From assembly GCA_029204225.1 (NCBI GenBank), contig CM055095.1:72275490-72339489 (forward strand): a stretch of 64,000 nucleotides of DNA. Reading direction: 5' to 3'. The notes below the pieces were generated by a model. The model did not search any database. It saw only the letters and a program-made list of their open reading frames with translations, and was not told the DNA's origin. This stretch comes from Diphasiastrum complanatum. Taxonomy: Eukaryota > Streptophyta > Lycopodiopsida > Lycopodiales > Lycopodiaceae. Shown one piece after another: positions 10,101-22,100 of the stretch (position 1 is its first letter; each line of letters opens with the position of its first letter). The position numbers and the translations under genes were made by a program.

Positions 10101-13100
10101 GTAGCTCTCTTTCAGTTCCGAAGATGACCACTCCTCAGGGACCTGATCAACCCTCGGAGAGAGGCTTCGACGAACTTGAAACAGAAGCCTTGGCTTACAG
10201 TAAAGGGAAGGAACCCATGGAATTGGAAGAACAGGAACAGTTCGCCGAAGAACTCGACGAACTGGTTACCAAGGAGCAGTTTCTCCAGTTGGTAACAGAA
10301 GTGGATGAACTGAAGTTGGCATTAGCCAATTTCAAGTCCAGTGTGGACGACTCGTTCGCTGAACTCAAAAGCTTGATTTTGAGTTCCGCGAACCACTTCT
10401 CAGTTACGGTCTCACCCCAGTGTTTTTAAAGATTTAAAGCCTCCTACTTTTAATGGGGAAGAGAAGGATAGAAATGCAGACATTCTACAAACCTTCCTCA
10501 GCAAATGGAAGAACATTCATGCTCTTAAATAGACCCCTGACCATTTGCAAGCTATTGAGGCCAGTCTTTCCTTAGGGCCTATGGCCTATAAGTGGTGGTT
10601 AAATCTCCAGGAGACTGGGCAGACTCTCCGGTCATGGAAAGGTTTTGAAGAAGCCTTCCTAAGAGAATGCCTACCTGAAAATGAACTTGATAGAGCCCGG
10701 GAAGCCTGGGAAAGAACAGTAATGGACAAGTCCCTCATCCAATATATCTCGCAGTATCGAGAAGCAATTTTAGAGATTAAAAATATGGATGATTATCAGA
10801 AAATCAGGGGATTTGTCCGTGGCCTCAAAGATGAATATAAAGTAGAGGTCCAGAGAAACTCGCCTACTACCCTTGAGCAAGCTCTCAGATATGCTCAAAT
10901 CTATGATGATTTAGTGGGTAGGAAGAGGGCGAGACAACAGCCACTTTCTGAGCAGCCTCCTCAGAAAGACTTTCAATTTAAAAAGAAATTTTTAAAAAGA
11001 AAGAATCAAGATCAATTTAAGGGTGAAGCTCCTCAGAAACGCCCTTCACTCATACAGCCCTTAAAACCAGATGATTTTGAGAAAGCCAAACAAGAACGTT
11101 TGTGTTTTGTGTGTATGGGCAAGGGACACACAGTCAGACAGTGTCCCAAGGGGCCTTTCACTAAAAAAGATAAGAAAGATAAAAAACAAGTTCATCTTGT
11201 TCAGACTGTAAGTTTCCCCAGTGACTCGGCAGCTTCCGAGATCAAAGTGTATCATGAAGATCATGAACACTGTTGCCAGCTGACCTCTGCAATGCTAGCG
11301 AGACCCTTCAGCTTTGGGCCGCATGACCTAGTACGTATGCATGGGAAAGTTGGTAACCAGTCAGTAAGAGTTATGGTTGATGATGGGGCAACCCATAATT
11401 TCATCAACTACACCCTGGTTAAAAAGCTTAAACTACCAGAAGTACCTAGTCAGCATAGGTACATAGTTTCATTAGCTAAGGGTGAAGATAAAAAATATGG
11501 GAAACTATGGTAAGTAATTTGAATCTTGGTATTCAAGGGTACCAAGATGAAATAAACTTTCAGATAATGCACTTGGATCGCACAGATATTGTTCTCGGGA
11601 GAGATTGGCTCTATAGTTTAGGACCTTCCCTCCACAGAAACTATCAGGAGAACACCCTCAACTTTTAGCATAAAGTGTTACGAGCTCGTAACCAGTGCCG
11701 AACCCTAGAGAACACAGATAGGTCAGATACCACAGTCAGGGTCGTGTCCAGCGTACATGACCAACAGGGCAAGACAGGGTGAGTAGTGTGCCCCAACACG
11801 GTCCATAGCCATGGCGGGCCTAACACAGCCTAGGGACCCTGTCAGCAGGATAGGGCCCCCAGTTGGGTCCTGACGTGCAGTCGGCCACGTCAGTGCCACG
11901 TGGCCGACACTTGGCAGTAGCATGCTACCAGTCCTCACACTGGGCTAGGAGGGGCTTACTCTATATCAGGGAGTAGGCAAGGTTGGGTGGATCAGTTTGT
12001 GTTTGCCCTACTGTGGTGTTAGGATCTATTACACTGGTATCAAAGCCATCTCCTTCTTTGGGAGCTCAGTTTCAGCAGGGGAGAAATCCATCAGAGTGCA
12101 TAGCAACTATGGTTAATATGCAAAGATAGATAGAGCAGGGTCAGCGCTGGAGAACCAGCTATCTATGGTGGAAATCTCCGTAGGATTACTTGTTTTTACA
12201 GTAAAATTTGGATCAGCTTTCTAGGCCAGGTCCAGCGCTGCCAATCAGGGTTTAAACTTCGATTTTGGAGTGGAAATTCCGGATTTTGGAGCGTTTTCAA
12301 GTCAGGAAGTTTGAGGCAGACCAGCGCTGTCAGAGCAGCCTCCTTCCTTGAGTTTTGAGTGGAAATCAGTGACAAATTAAGCAAGATTTGAAGCGGATTT
12401 CTACAGCAGGTCCAGCGCTGGACAGTAGGGGACAAATTTTAGAATTTATCCTTGTATTTCAAAGGTTTTCTAGAAGTCTGAGCTTCAGACTTGCTTGTCA
12501 CAGACCAGCGACCTACCAGCTGAGGTCAAATCAGAGATTCAAGCGGATTTTTGAGTCTAAATTTGGACAAATCGGGCCAGACAGGTTGCTGTCCAATCAG
12601 CGAGGGCAGGGACTTCAAAATTCCGGATTTCTTTTTGTATTTTTCCGTTTTTTACTCGGTTTGTTGGAGCCCCACATCTGAAATCAGATCAACGAGCTAC
12701 TTCACTCAAGAACCGGGAAATTTGGATGCCATTTTGAAGCTTCAAGCTGGGATTTTCCGGGACAGCAGGTCTGAAATCGTGGGTAAAAGAGCTGAGAGGG
12801 TTCTTCTTCGTAATTTCTTTGGAAGTACAGTCCTCAAAAACAGCTAAGTCATCTTTCCTTTACCTTGTACAGTTGTAAATTAGTCTTTTGACTTTTTTTC
12901 ATCAGAAGTTAAGGTAGCTCTCTTCCAGTTCCGAAGATGACCACTCCTCAGGGACCTGATCAACCCCCGGAGAGAGGCTTCGACGAACTTGAAACAGAAG
13001 CCTTGGCTTACAGAAAAGGGAAGGAACCCATGGAAGTAGAAGAACAGGAACAGTTCGCTGAAGAACTCGACGAACTGGTTACCACGGAGCAGTTCCTCCA

Positions 13101-16100
13101 ATTGGTAACAGAAGTGGATGAACTCAAGTTGGCATTAGCCAATTTCAAGTCCAGTGTGGACGACTCGTTCGCTGAACTCAAAAACTTGATTTTGAGTTCC
13201 GCGAAAGGAAGCCTTCCCTCCACTTCTCAGTTATCCCCTTCTCCACTTCCATCAGTTTCGGGTGAGACTTTACGGTCTCACCCCAGTGTTTTTAAAGATT
13301 TAAAGCCTCCTACTTTTAATGGGGAAGAGAAGGATAGAAATGCAGATATTCTACAAACCTTCCTCAGCAAATGGAAGAACATTCATGCTCTTAAACAGAC
13401 CCCTGACCATTTGCAAGCAATTGAGGCCAGTCTTTCTTTAGGGCCTATGGCCTATAAGTGGTGGTTAAATCTCCAGGAGACTGGGCAGACTCCCCAGTCA
13501 TGGAAAGCTTTTGAAGAAGCTTTCCTAAGAGAATTTCTACCAGAAAATGAACTGGATAGAGCCTGGGAAGCCTGGGAAAGAACAGTAATGGATAAATCCC
13601 TCATCCAATATATCTCGCAGTATTGAGAAGCAATTTTAAAGATTAAAAATATGGATGACTATCAAAAAATCAGGGGATTTGTCCGTGGCCTCAAAGATGA
13701 ATATAAAGTAGAGGTCCAGAGAAACTCGCCTACTACCCTTGAGCAAGCTCTCAGATATGCTCAAATCTATGATGATTCAGTGGGTAGGAAGAGAGCGAGA
13801 CAACAACCACTTTCTGAGCAGCTTCCTCAGAAAGACTTTCAATTTAAAAAGAAATTTTTAAAAAGAAAGAAAGAAGATAAATTTAAAGGTGAAGCTCCTC
13901 AGAAACGCCCTTCACTCATACAGCCCTTAAAACCAGATGATTTTGAGAAAGCCAAACAAGAACGTTTGTGCTTTGTCTGTATGGGCAAGGGACACACAGT
14001 CAGACAGTGTCCCAAGGGGCCTTTCACTAAAAAAGATAAAAAAGATAAAAAACAAGTTCATCTTGTTCAGACTGTATGTTTCCCCAGTGACTCGGCAGCT
14101 TCCGAGATCAAAGTGTATCATGAAGATCATGAACACTGTTGCCAGCTGACCTCTGCAATGCTAGCGAGACCCTTCAGCTTTGGGCCGCATGACCTAGTAC
14201 GTATGCATGGGAAAGTTGGTAACCAGTCAGTAAGAGTCATGGTTGATGATGGGCAACCCATAATTTCATCAACCACACCCTGGTTAAAAAGCTTAAACTA
14301 CCAGAAGTACCTAGTCAGCATAGGTACATAGTTTCATTAGCTAAGGGTGAAGATAAAAAAATATGGGAAACTATGGTAAGTAAGTTAAATCTTGGTATTC
14401 AGGGGTACCAAGATGAAATAAACTTTCAGATTCTCGGGAGAGATTGGCTCTACAGTTTAGGACCTTCCCTCCACAGAAACTATCAGGAGAACACCCTCAG
14501 CTTTCAGTATAAAGGCCGAGAGATCCAGTTGCATGGGGAGCATGATGTTCCCAACAGCCCTATGGTCTGCAGTTCAGAGCTCTGTCAGCTAATCGGAGAC
14601 GAAGACCATCAGGTATTCTTATGTGACTTTCAGTTTATTCCTGAAGTTTCTATTTCCACTTCTATTCAGCAGAAAATCAGTAAATTAGAAACTTTATTGT
14701 CTAAATTTAAAGATGTTTTTCCTGAAGATTTGCCACATGGTTTACCACCTAGCAGAGAGGTAGATCATGTAATAAACCTAGTACCAGGTACAACACCTGT
14801 TTCTAAACCTCCGTATCGGGTCAGCCGAACAGAGGATGAAGAAATAACTAGGCAGTTAACAGACTATCTTGGGAAAGGCCAAATTCAGACCAGTAGTTCA
14901 CCATGGGCCTCACCAGTCCTATTGGTGAAAAAGAAGGAGGGGTCTATGCGTCTTTGCGTAGATTACAGAGCCCTCAATAAAGTCACAATTAAGAATAAAT
15001 ACCCTATGCCTCGGGCAGACGAATTGTTTGATCAACTCGACGGGGCTAAGTTTTTCAGTAAAATAGACCTCAGATCGGGATATCATCAAGTCCGTATAAA
15101 ATCGGAAGATGTCTCGAAAACAGCTTTTAGGACTCGTCACGGTCATTATGAGTTTAAGGTGATGCCATTTGGGCTCACAAATGCTCCAGCTACCTTTATG
15201 ACCTTGATGAACAGTGTCCTCAGACCATACTTGGGTAAGTTTGTAGTCGTATTTTTAGATGACATCCTCGTCTACAGCAAAACGAGGAAGGAGCATCTAA
15301 AACACCTCAGAAAGGTGTTTCGTCTGCTCAGAAAGCATAAGCTTTATGCTAAACAATCCAAGTGTGAATTCTTCGTTGAAGAAGTAGCATATTTGGGTCA
15401 CATTATCTCTTCAGATGGGATTAAGATGGACCCAAATAAGGTTAAAGCTATACTCAGTTGGCTGAGACCTCAGAATATTTTGGAACTTCAAATCTTTCTT
15501 GGTCTGGCGGGATATTACAGACGATTTGTCAAGGAATATGCTCAGATAGCAGTCCCTATGACAAATCTCCTTAAGGGGAAGGGAAAGGAGTTCATTTGGG
15601 AGTCCGCACAACAGGAGAGCTTTGATGCTCTCAAAACAGCCTTAGCTACAGCACCAGTTTTAAAAGTCGTCGACCCCAATCAGCCATTTGTGGTCGAAAC
15701 AGATGCTAGCGACTTTGCAGTAGGTGCTGTGCTAACTCAGGGTGGACGACCAGTTGCGTTCGAGAGTAAAAAACTCGAGCCAGCATAGACTAGGTATAGT
15801 GCCTATGAAAAGGAACTCTTTTCTATAGTCCATGCCCTTAAGACTTGGAGGCATTATTTGTATGGTGCCAACTTTGAGGTCCTGACAGACCATGAGAGTC
15901 TCAGATACCTTTGCAATCAACCTGAGCTTAGAGGTCGGAAAGCTCGTTGGGCAGAGTTGATGCAAGAGTTTGACATGTCTATCAGATATAGGCGTGGAAA
16001 ATTCAATACAGTAGCAGATGCCCTTAGCAGAATGCCTATGATAAACGAGCTGAGTTTTACTCAGATTCGTAATGAGTTACTCGAGTCCTTGAGAGGGAAA

Positions 16101-19100
16101 TGCCAGTATGATGCATTCTTCTCTATTATCTGGAACTCAGTCCAGAACAGACAGTTACAGACTCCAGAACCAGTTCTCGGGGCTGGTGCCAGTTCATCAA
16201 AGAATACGGCAGCTTCCGTTGAGGATTATGATGAGTCCGAGTATACGTCGTCAGATGACGTTGAGGATTCTGAGCCTGTATTACCCAAGCAAACCCTAGG
16301 GGTTGAGGGTCAGTTGACTCAAGGATTCAAATGGAAACAGTATTCCATTCAGGATGAGTACTTGCTCTATAGAGATAGAGTATGTGTCCCCAATTCAGAG
16401 GATTATAGGCAGCAGGTCCTATATGAATGTCATGACAATCCTAGCGCGGGACACCCAGGCATACAGAAGACCTATGAGCTTCTTCGTAGGCAATTTTTCT
16501 GGCCCAGTATGAAAAAGGACGTCCACCAGTATGTAACCAGTTGCCAGAAATGTCAAGTAAATAAAGCAGAACGTTTGAAGGCAGGAGGGTTGTTGCATCC
16601 CTTAGAAATACCAGCTGGTAAATGGGAGAGTATCTCCATGGATTTTATAGTAGGCCTGCCTAAAACCCAAAAGGGTAATGACGCTATATGGGTCACAGTT
16701 GACCGTCTGACCAAAATGGCTCATTTTATTCCGACCAAAACAACCGTTAGAGCTCCAGAGTTAGCGAGGTTGTTTGTAGACGGGCTATTTAAATTGTACG
16801 GTCTACCTTCCGGCATAGTCAGTGACTGGGACAGTAAGTTCACTGGAAATTTTTGGAGGGCAGTATTCCATCATCTCCATACTAAACTTAATATGAGTAC
16901 CACCGACCATCCACAGACGGACGGTCAAACAGAAAGGGTAAATCAGGTGCTGGAGGATATGCTTCGTGCATACGTCAACAAGAAGCAGACTAATTGGGAG
17001 GAGTATCTCTCGATATTAGAGTTTGCTTACAACAGTACCAAACATTCAGCTACGGGATACAGCCCATTTATGCTGATGTACGGTTTTCAGCCACGCTCAC
17101 CCACAGCTGTAGGGTTTAAACAAGAAAAAGTTGAAGCAGCCAGAAACTTTTTAGAAGACCTAAACCAGATGATAGAACATGCTAAGCGTAGCATTAGACA
17201 ATCCCAGGATCGAGCCAAGCATTATGCAGATCCACACAGACGGGATGTGCAGTTCTCCACTGGTGAGAAAGTCTACTTGAGAGTCCCAGTTGACTCTAAA
17301 ACCCTCAAATCAGGAGTGTGTGCTAAGTTGTCTCCAAGGTATTGTGGTCCCTTTACCATCAGTAGGAGACTAGGCAAGGTCACCTATGAACTAGAACTCC
17401 CACACAGCAGTAAGGTTTTTCCAGTCTTTCATGTAAGTCAGTTACGAAAATCCTTAACCAGATCAGATAATCTGGTAGGGGACAGTGTTCTAGTTCTCCC
17501 ATTGGATCCTCAACAACCTCCACATGAACCAGAGGAGATTCTTGATAGTAGAGAGACGCAGACTCGTCATACTCTATACCGAGGATATCTGGTTAAGTGG
17601 AATGATCAGCCTGTTGAGAATGCCACTTGGGAAAGAGGCAGCGTCCTTCGCAAGATTTTTCCAGACTTTGTCTTAGAGGACCAAGACGGTTCTTAAGGGG
17701 GAGGGAGTGTTACGAGCTCGTAACCAGTGCCGAACCCTAGAGAACACAGATAGGTCAGATACCACAGTCAGGGTCGTGTCCAACGTACATGACCAACAGG
17801 GCAGGACAGGGTGAGTAGTGTGCCCCAGCACGGTCCATAGCCATGGCGGGCCTAACACAGCCTAGGGACCCTGTCAGCAGGATAGGGCCCCCAGTTGGGT
17901 CCCGACGTGCAGTCGGCCACGTCAGTGCCACGTGGCCGACACTTGGCAGTAGCATGCTACCGGTCCTCACACTGGGCTAGGAGGGGCTTACTCTATATCA
18001 GGGAGTAGGCAAGGTTGGGTGGATCAGTTAGTATTTGCTCTACTGTGGTGTTAGGATCTATTACATAAAGGCCGAGAGATCCAGTTGCATGGGGAGCATG
18101 ATGTTCCCAACAGTCCTATGGTCTGCAGTTCAGAGCTCTGTCAGCTAATCGGAGACAAAGACCATCATGTATTCTTATGTGACTTTCAGTTTATTCTTGA
18201 AGTTTCTATTTCCAGTTCTATACAGCAGAAAATCAGTAAATTAGAAACTTTATTGTCTAAATTTAAAGATGTTTTTCCTGAAGATTTGCCACATGGTCAT
18301 AAACCTAGTACCAGGTACAGCACCTGTTTCTAAACCTCCGTATCGGGTCAGCCGAACAGAGGATGAAGAAATCACTAGGCAGTTGACAGACTATCTTGGG
18401 AAAGGCCAAATTCAAACTAGTAGTTCACCATGGGCCTCACCAGTCCTATTGGTGAAAATGAAAGAGGGGTCTATGCGTCTTTGCGTAGATTACAGAGCCC
18501 TCATAAAAGTCACAATTAAGAATAAGTATCCTATGCCTCGGGCAGACGAGTTGTTTGATCAACTCGACGGGGCTAATTTTTTTAGTAAAATAGACCTCAG
18601 ATCGGGATATCATCAAGTCCGTATAAAGTCAGAAGATGTCTCGAAAACAGCTTTTAGGACTCGTCACAGTCATTATGAGTTTAAGATGATGCCATTTGGG
18701 GCTCACAAATGCTCCAGCTACCTTTATGACCTTGATGAAGAGTGTCCTCAAACCATACTTGGGTAAGTTTGTAGTCGTATTTTTAGATGACATCCTCGTC
18801 TTCAGCAAAACGAGGAAGGAGCATCTAAAACACCTCAGAAAGGTGTTTCGACTGCTCAGAAAGCATAAGCTTTATGCTAAACAATCCAAGTGTGAATTCT
18901 TCGTTGAAGAAGTAGCATATTTGGGTCACATTATCTCGTCAGATGAGATTAAGATGGACCCGAATAAGGTGAAAGCCATACTCAGTTGGCTGAGACCTCA
19001 GAATATTTTAGAACTTCAGATCTTTCTTGGTTTGGTCGGATATTACAGACGATTTGTCAAGGAATATGCTCAGATAGCAGTTCCCATGACAAATCTTCTT

Positions 19101-22100
19101 AAGGGGAAGGGAAAGGAGTTCATTTGGGAGTCCGCACAGCAGGAGAGCTTTGATGCTCTCAAAACAGCCTTAGCTACAACACCAGTTCTAAAGGTCGTCA
19201 ACCCCAATCAGCCATTTGTGGTCGAAACAGATGCTAGCGACTTTGCAGTTGGTGCTGTGCTAACTCAGAGTGGACGACCAGTTGCGTTCGAGAGTAAAAA
19301 ACTCGAGCCAGCTCAGACTAGGTACAGTGCCTATGAAAAGGAACTCTTTTCTATAGTCCATGCCCTTAAGACTTGGAGGCATTATTTGTATGGTGCCAAC
19401 TTTGAGGTCCTGACAGACCATGAGAGTCTCAGATACCTTTGCAATCAACCTGAGCTTAGAGGTCGGAAAGCTCGTTGGGCAGAGTTGATGCAAGAGTTTG
19501 ACATGTCTATCAGATATAGACGGGGGAAATTCAATACAGTAGCAGATGCCCTTAGCAGAATGCCTATGATAAACGAGCTGAGTTTTACTCAGATTCGTAA
19601 TGAGTTACTCAAGTCCTTGAGAGGGAAGTGCCAACATGATGCATTCTTCTCTACTATCTGGAACTCAGTCCAGAGCAGACAGTTACAGACTCCAGAACCA
19701 GTTCCCGGGGCTGGTGCCAGTTCATCAAAGAATACGGCAGCTTCCGTTGAGGATGATGATGAGTCTGAGTATACGTCGTCAGATGACGTTGAGGATTCTG
19801 AGCCTGTATTACCCAAGCAAACCCCAGTGGTTGAGGGTCAATTGACTCAAGGATTTAAATGGAAACAATATTCCATTCAAGATGAGTACTTGCTCTATAG
19901 AGATAGAGTATGTGTCCCCAATTTAGAGGATTATAGACAGCAGGTCCTATATGAATGTCATGACAATCCTAGTGCGGGACACCCAGGCATACAGAAGACC
20001 TATGAACTTCTTCGTATGCAATTTTTCTGGCCAAGTATGAAAAAGGACGTCCACCAGTATGTAACCAGTTGCCAAAAATGTGAAGTAAACAAAGCAGAGC
20101 GTTTAAAGGCAGGAGGGTTGTTACATCCCTTAGATATACCAGCTGGTAAATGGGAGAGTATCTCCATGGATTTTATAGTAGGCCTGCCTAAAACCCAAAA
20201 GGGTAATGACGTTGTATGGGTCACAGTTGACCGTCTGACCAAAATGGCTCATTTTATTCTGACCAAAACAACCGTTAGAGCTCCAGAGTTAGCGAGGTTG
20301 TTTGTAGACGGGCTATTTAAATTGTACGGTCTACCTTCTGGCATAGTCAGCGACCGGGACAGTAAGTTTACTGGAAATTTTTGGAGGGCAGTATTCCATC
20401 ATCTCCATACTAAACTTAATATGAGTACTACCGACCATCCACAGACGGACGGTCAAACAGAGAGGGTAAATCAGGTGCTGGAGGATATGCTTCGTGCATA
20501 CGTCAGCAAGAGGTAGACTAATTGGGAGGAGTATCTCTCAATATTAGAGTTTGCTTACAACAGTACCAAACATTCAGCTACGGGATACAGCCCATTTATG
20601 CTGATGTACGGTTTCCAGCCACGCTCACCCACAGCTGTAGGGTTTAAACAAGAAAAAGTTGAAGCAGCCAGAAACTTTTTAGAGGACCTAAACCATATGA
20701 TAGAACATGCTAAGCGTAGCATCAGGCAGTCCCAGGATCGAGCCAGGCATTAAGCAGATCCACACAGACGGGATGTGCAGTTCTCCACTGGTGAGAAAGT
20801 TTACTTGAGTGTTACAGTCGACTCTAAAACCCTCAAATCAGGAGTGTGTGCTAAGTTGTCTCTAAGGTATTGTGGTCCCTTTACCATCTGTAGGAGACTA
20901 GGCGAGGTCACCTATGAACTAGAACTCCTACACAGCAGTAAGGTTTTTCCAGTCTTTCATGTAGGTCAGTTACGAAAAGCCTTAGCCAGATCAGAAAATC
21001 TGGTAGGGGACAGTGTTCTAGTTCTCCCATTGGATCCTCAGCAACCTCCACATGAACCAGAGGAGATTCTTGATAGTAGAGAGACGCAGACTCGTCATAC
21101 TCTATACCGAGAATATCTGGTTAAGTGGAATGATCAGCCTGTTGAGAATGCCACTTGGGAAAGAGGCAGCGTCCTTCGTAAGATTTTTCTAGACTTTGTC
21201 TTAGAGGACCAAGACGGTTCTTAAGGGGGAGGGAGTGTTACGAGCTTGTAACCAGTGCCGAACCCTAGAGAACATAGATAGGTCAGATACCACAGTTAGG
21301 GTCGTGTCGAGCGTACACGACCAACAGGGCAAGACAGTGTGAGTAGTGTGCCCCAGCATGGTCCATATCCGTGGCGGGCCTAACATAGCCTAGGGACCCT
21401 GTCAGCAGGATAGGGCCCCCAGTTGGGTCTCGATGTGCAGTCGGCCACGTCAGTGACACGTGGCCGACACTTGGCAGTTGCATGCTACCAGTCCTCACAC
21501 TGGGCTAGGAGGGGCTTACTCTATATCAGGGAGTAGGCAAGGTTGGGTGGATCAGTTAGTGTTTGCCCTACTGTGGTGTTAGGATCTATTACAAAATCCG
21601 TCCCCGAAAGGTAACCAAAGGCAAAGACATGTCACACATGGAATCCCAAGACATAGTGGTCACCAAATTGACCAAATAGCATAGCGGCGGGCCACATGTC
21701 GGTGACCTGCCCTAGCGACGGAAAAAGGTTGTAGTAAGGGTCCTTCCACTCCTGCAGGCGAAACCGAAATGGTAATCATCCCCAAGGATCAACTTTATTA
21801 AATCTGGAAGAGGTTACATTCATACATAGACTGAGTGGTCTCAGGGCCACCAGCACGTGCTAGGCATTGTGCTTGGTTCGCACTGGTAGAGGGAGTTGAG
21901 ACCTGGCGACTGGATTCCTAGCACTGGTTGAGCTGCCCAAGTCTTTGTCTGCCAGACCCCCCCTATAGTTCTCAGTTTAGCTCCCGAATATGGGTCCCGG
22001 GAGCCATCCCGCCGGCGGGCAGAATCAACTTGGCTCCTGGACATGGGTCCCAAGAGCTAACTAGGCCATGACTCAGCTCCAGAGCTAGCTCATGACTTGT

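Larger units (their letters stand above)
11676..18065 (+). mobile_element. chromovirus copy A2, nested in A1
   Basis: A complete LTR element of 6,390 bp: LTRs at 11676-12033 and 17708-18065 (358 bp each, about 8 differences by eye), primer binding site TGGTATCAAAGCC from 12035, and polypurine tract AAGGGGGAGGGAG. It is bounded by a perfect 5-bp target-site duplication TAAAG (11671-11675 and 18066-18070) and interrupts A1 at the matching point of its pol. The fewer LTR differences agree with A2 being the younger insertion. Confidence 0.93.
8953..21593 (+). mobile_element. chromovirus copy A1 (interrupted by A2)
   Basis: The 5' LTR is at 8953-9309 and the 3' LTR at 21236-21593. The primer binding site TGGTATCAGAGCC starts at 9311 and the polypurine tract AAGGGGGAGGGAG lies just before 21236. 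Copy A2 plus one TAAAG duplicate (6,395 bp) sits inside it; without them A1 is about 6.25 kb. By eye the two LTRs differ at about 19 positions plus one indel. The flanking 5-mers (TCTAC at 8948-8952, AAATC after 21593) do not match, so a target duplication is not preserved. Confidence 0.85.

Noticed and set aside
10124-21224. Chromovirus gag and pol treated as functional genes
   Set aside because: Each copy has several stops, deletions or frameshifts relative to its sibling, so they are annotated as pseudogenes within mobile elements.
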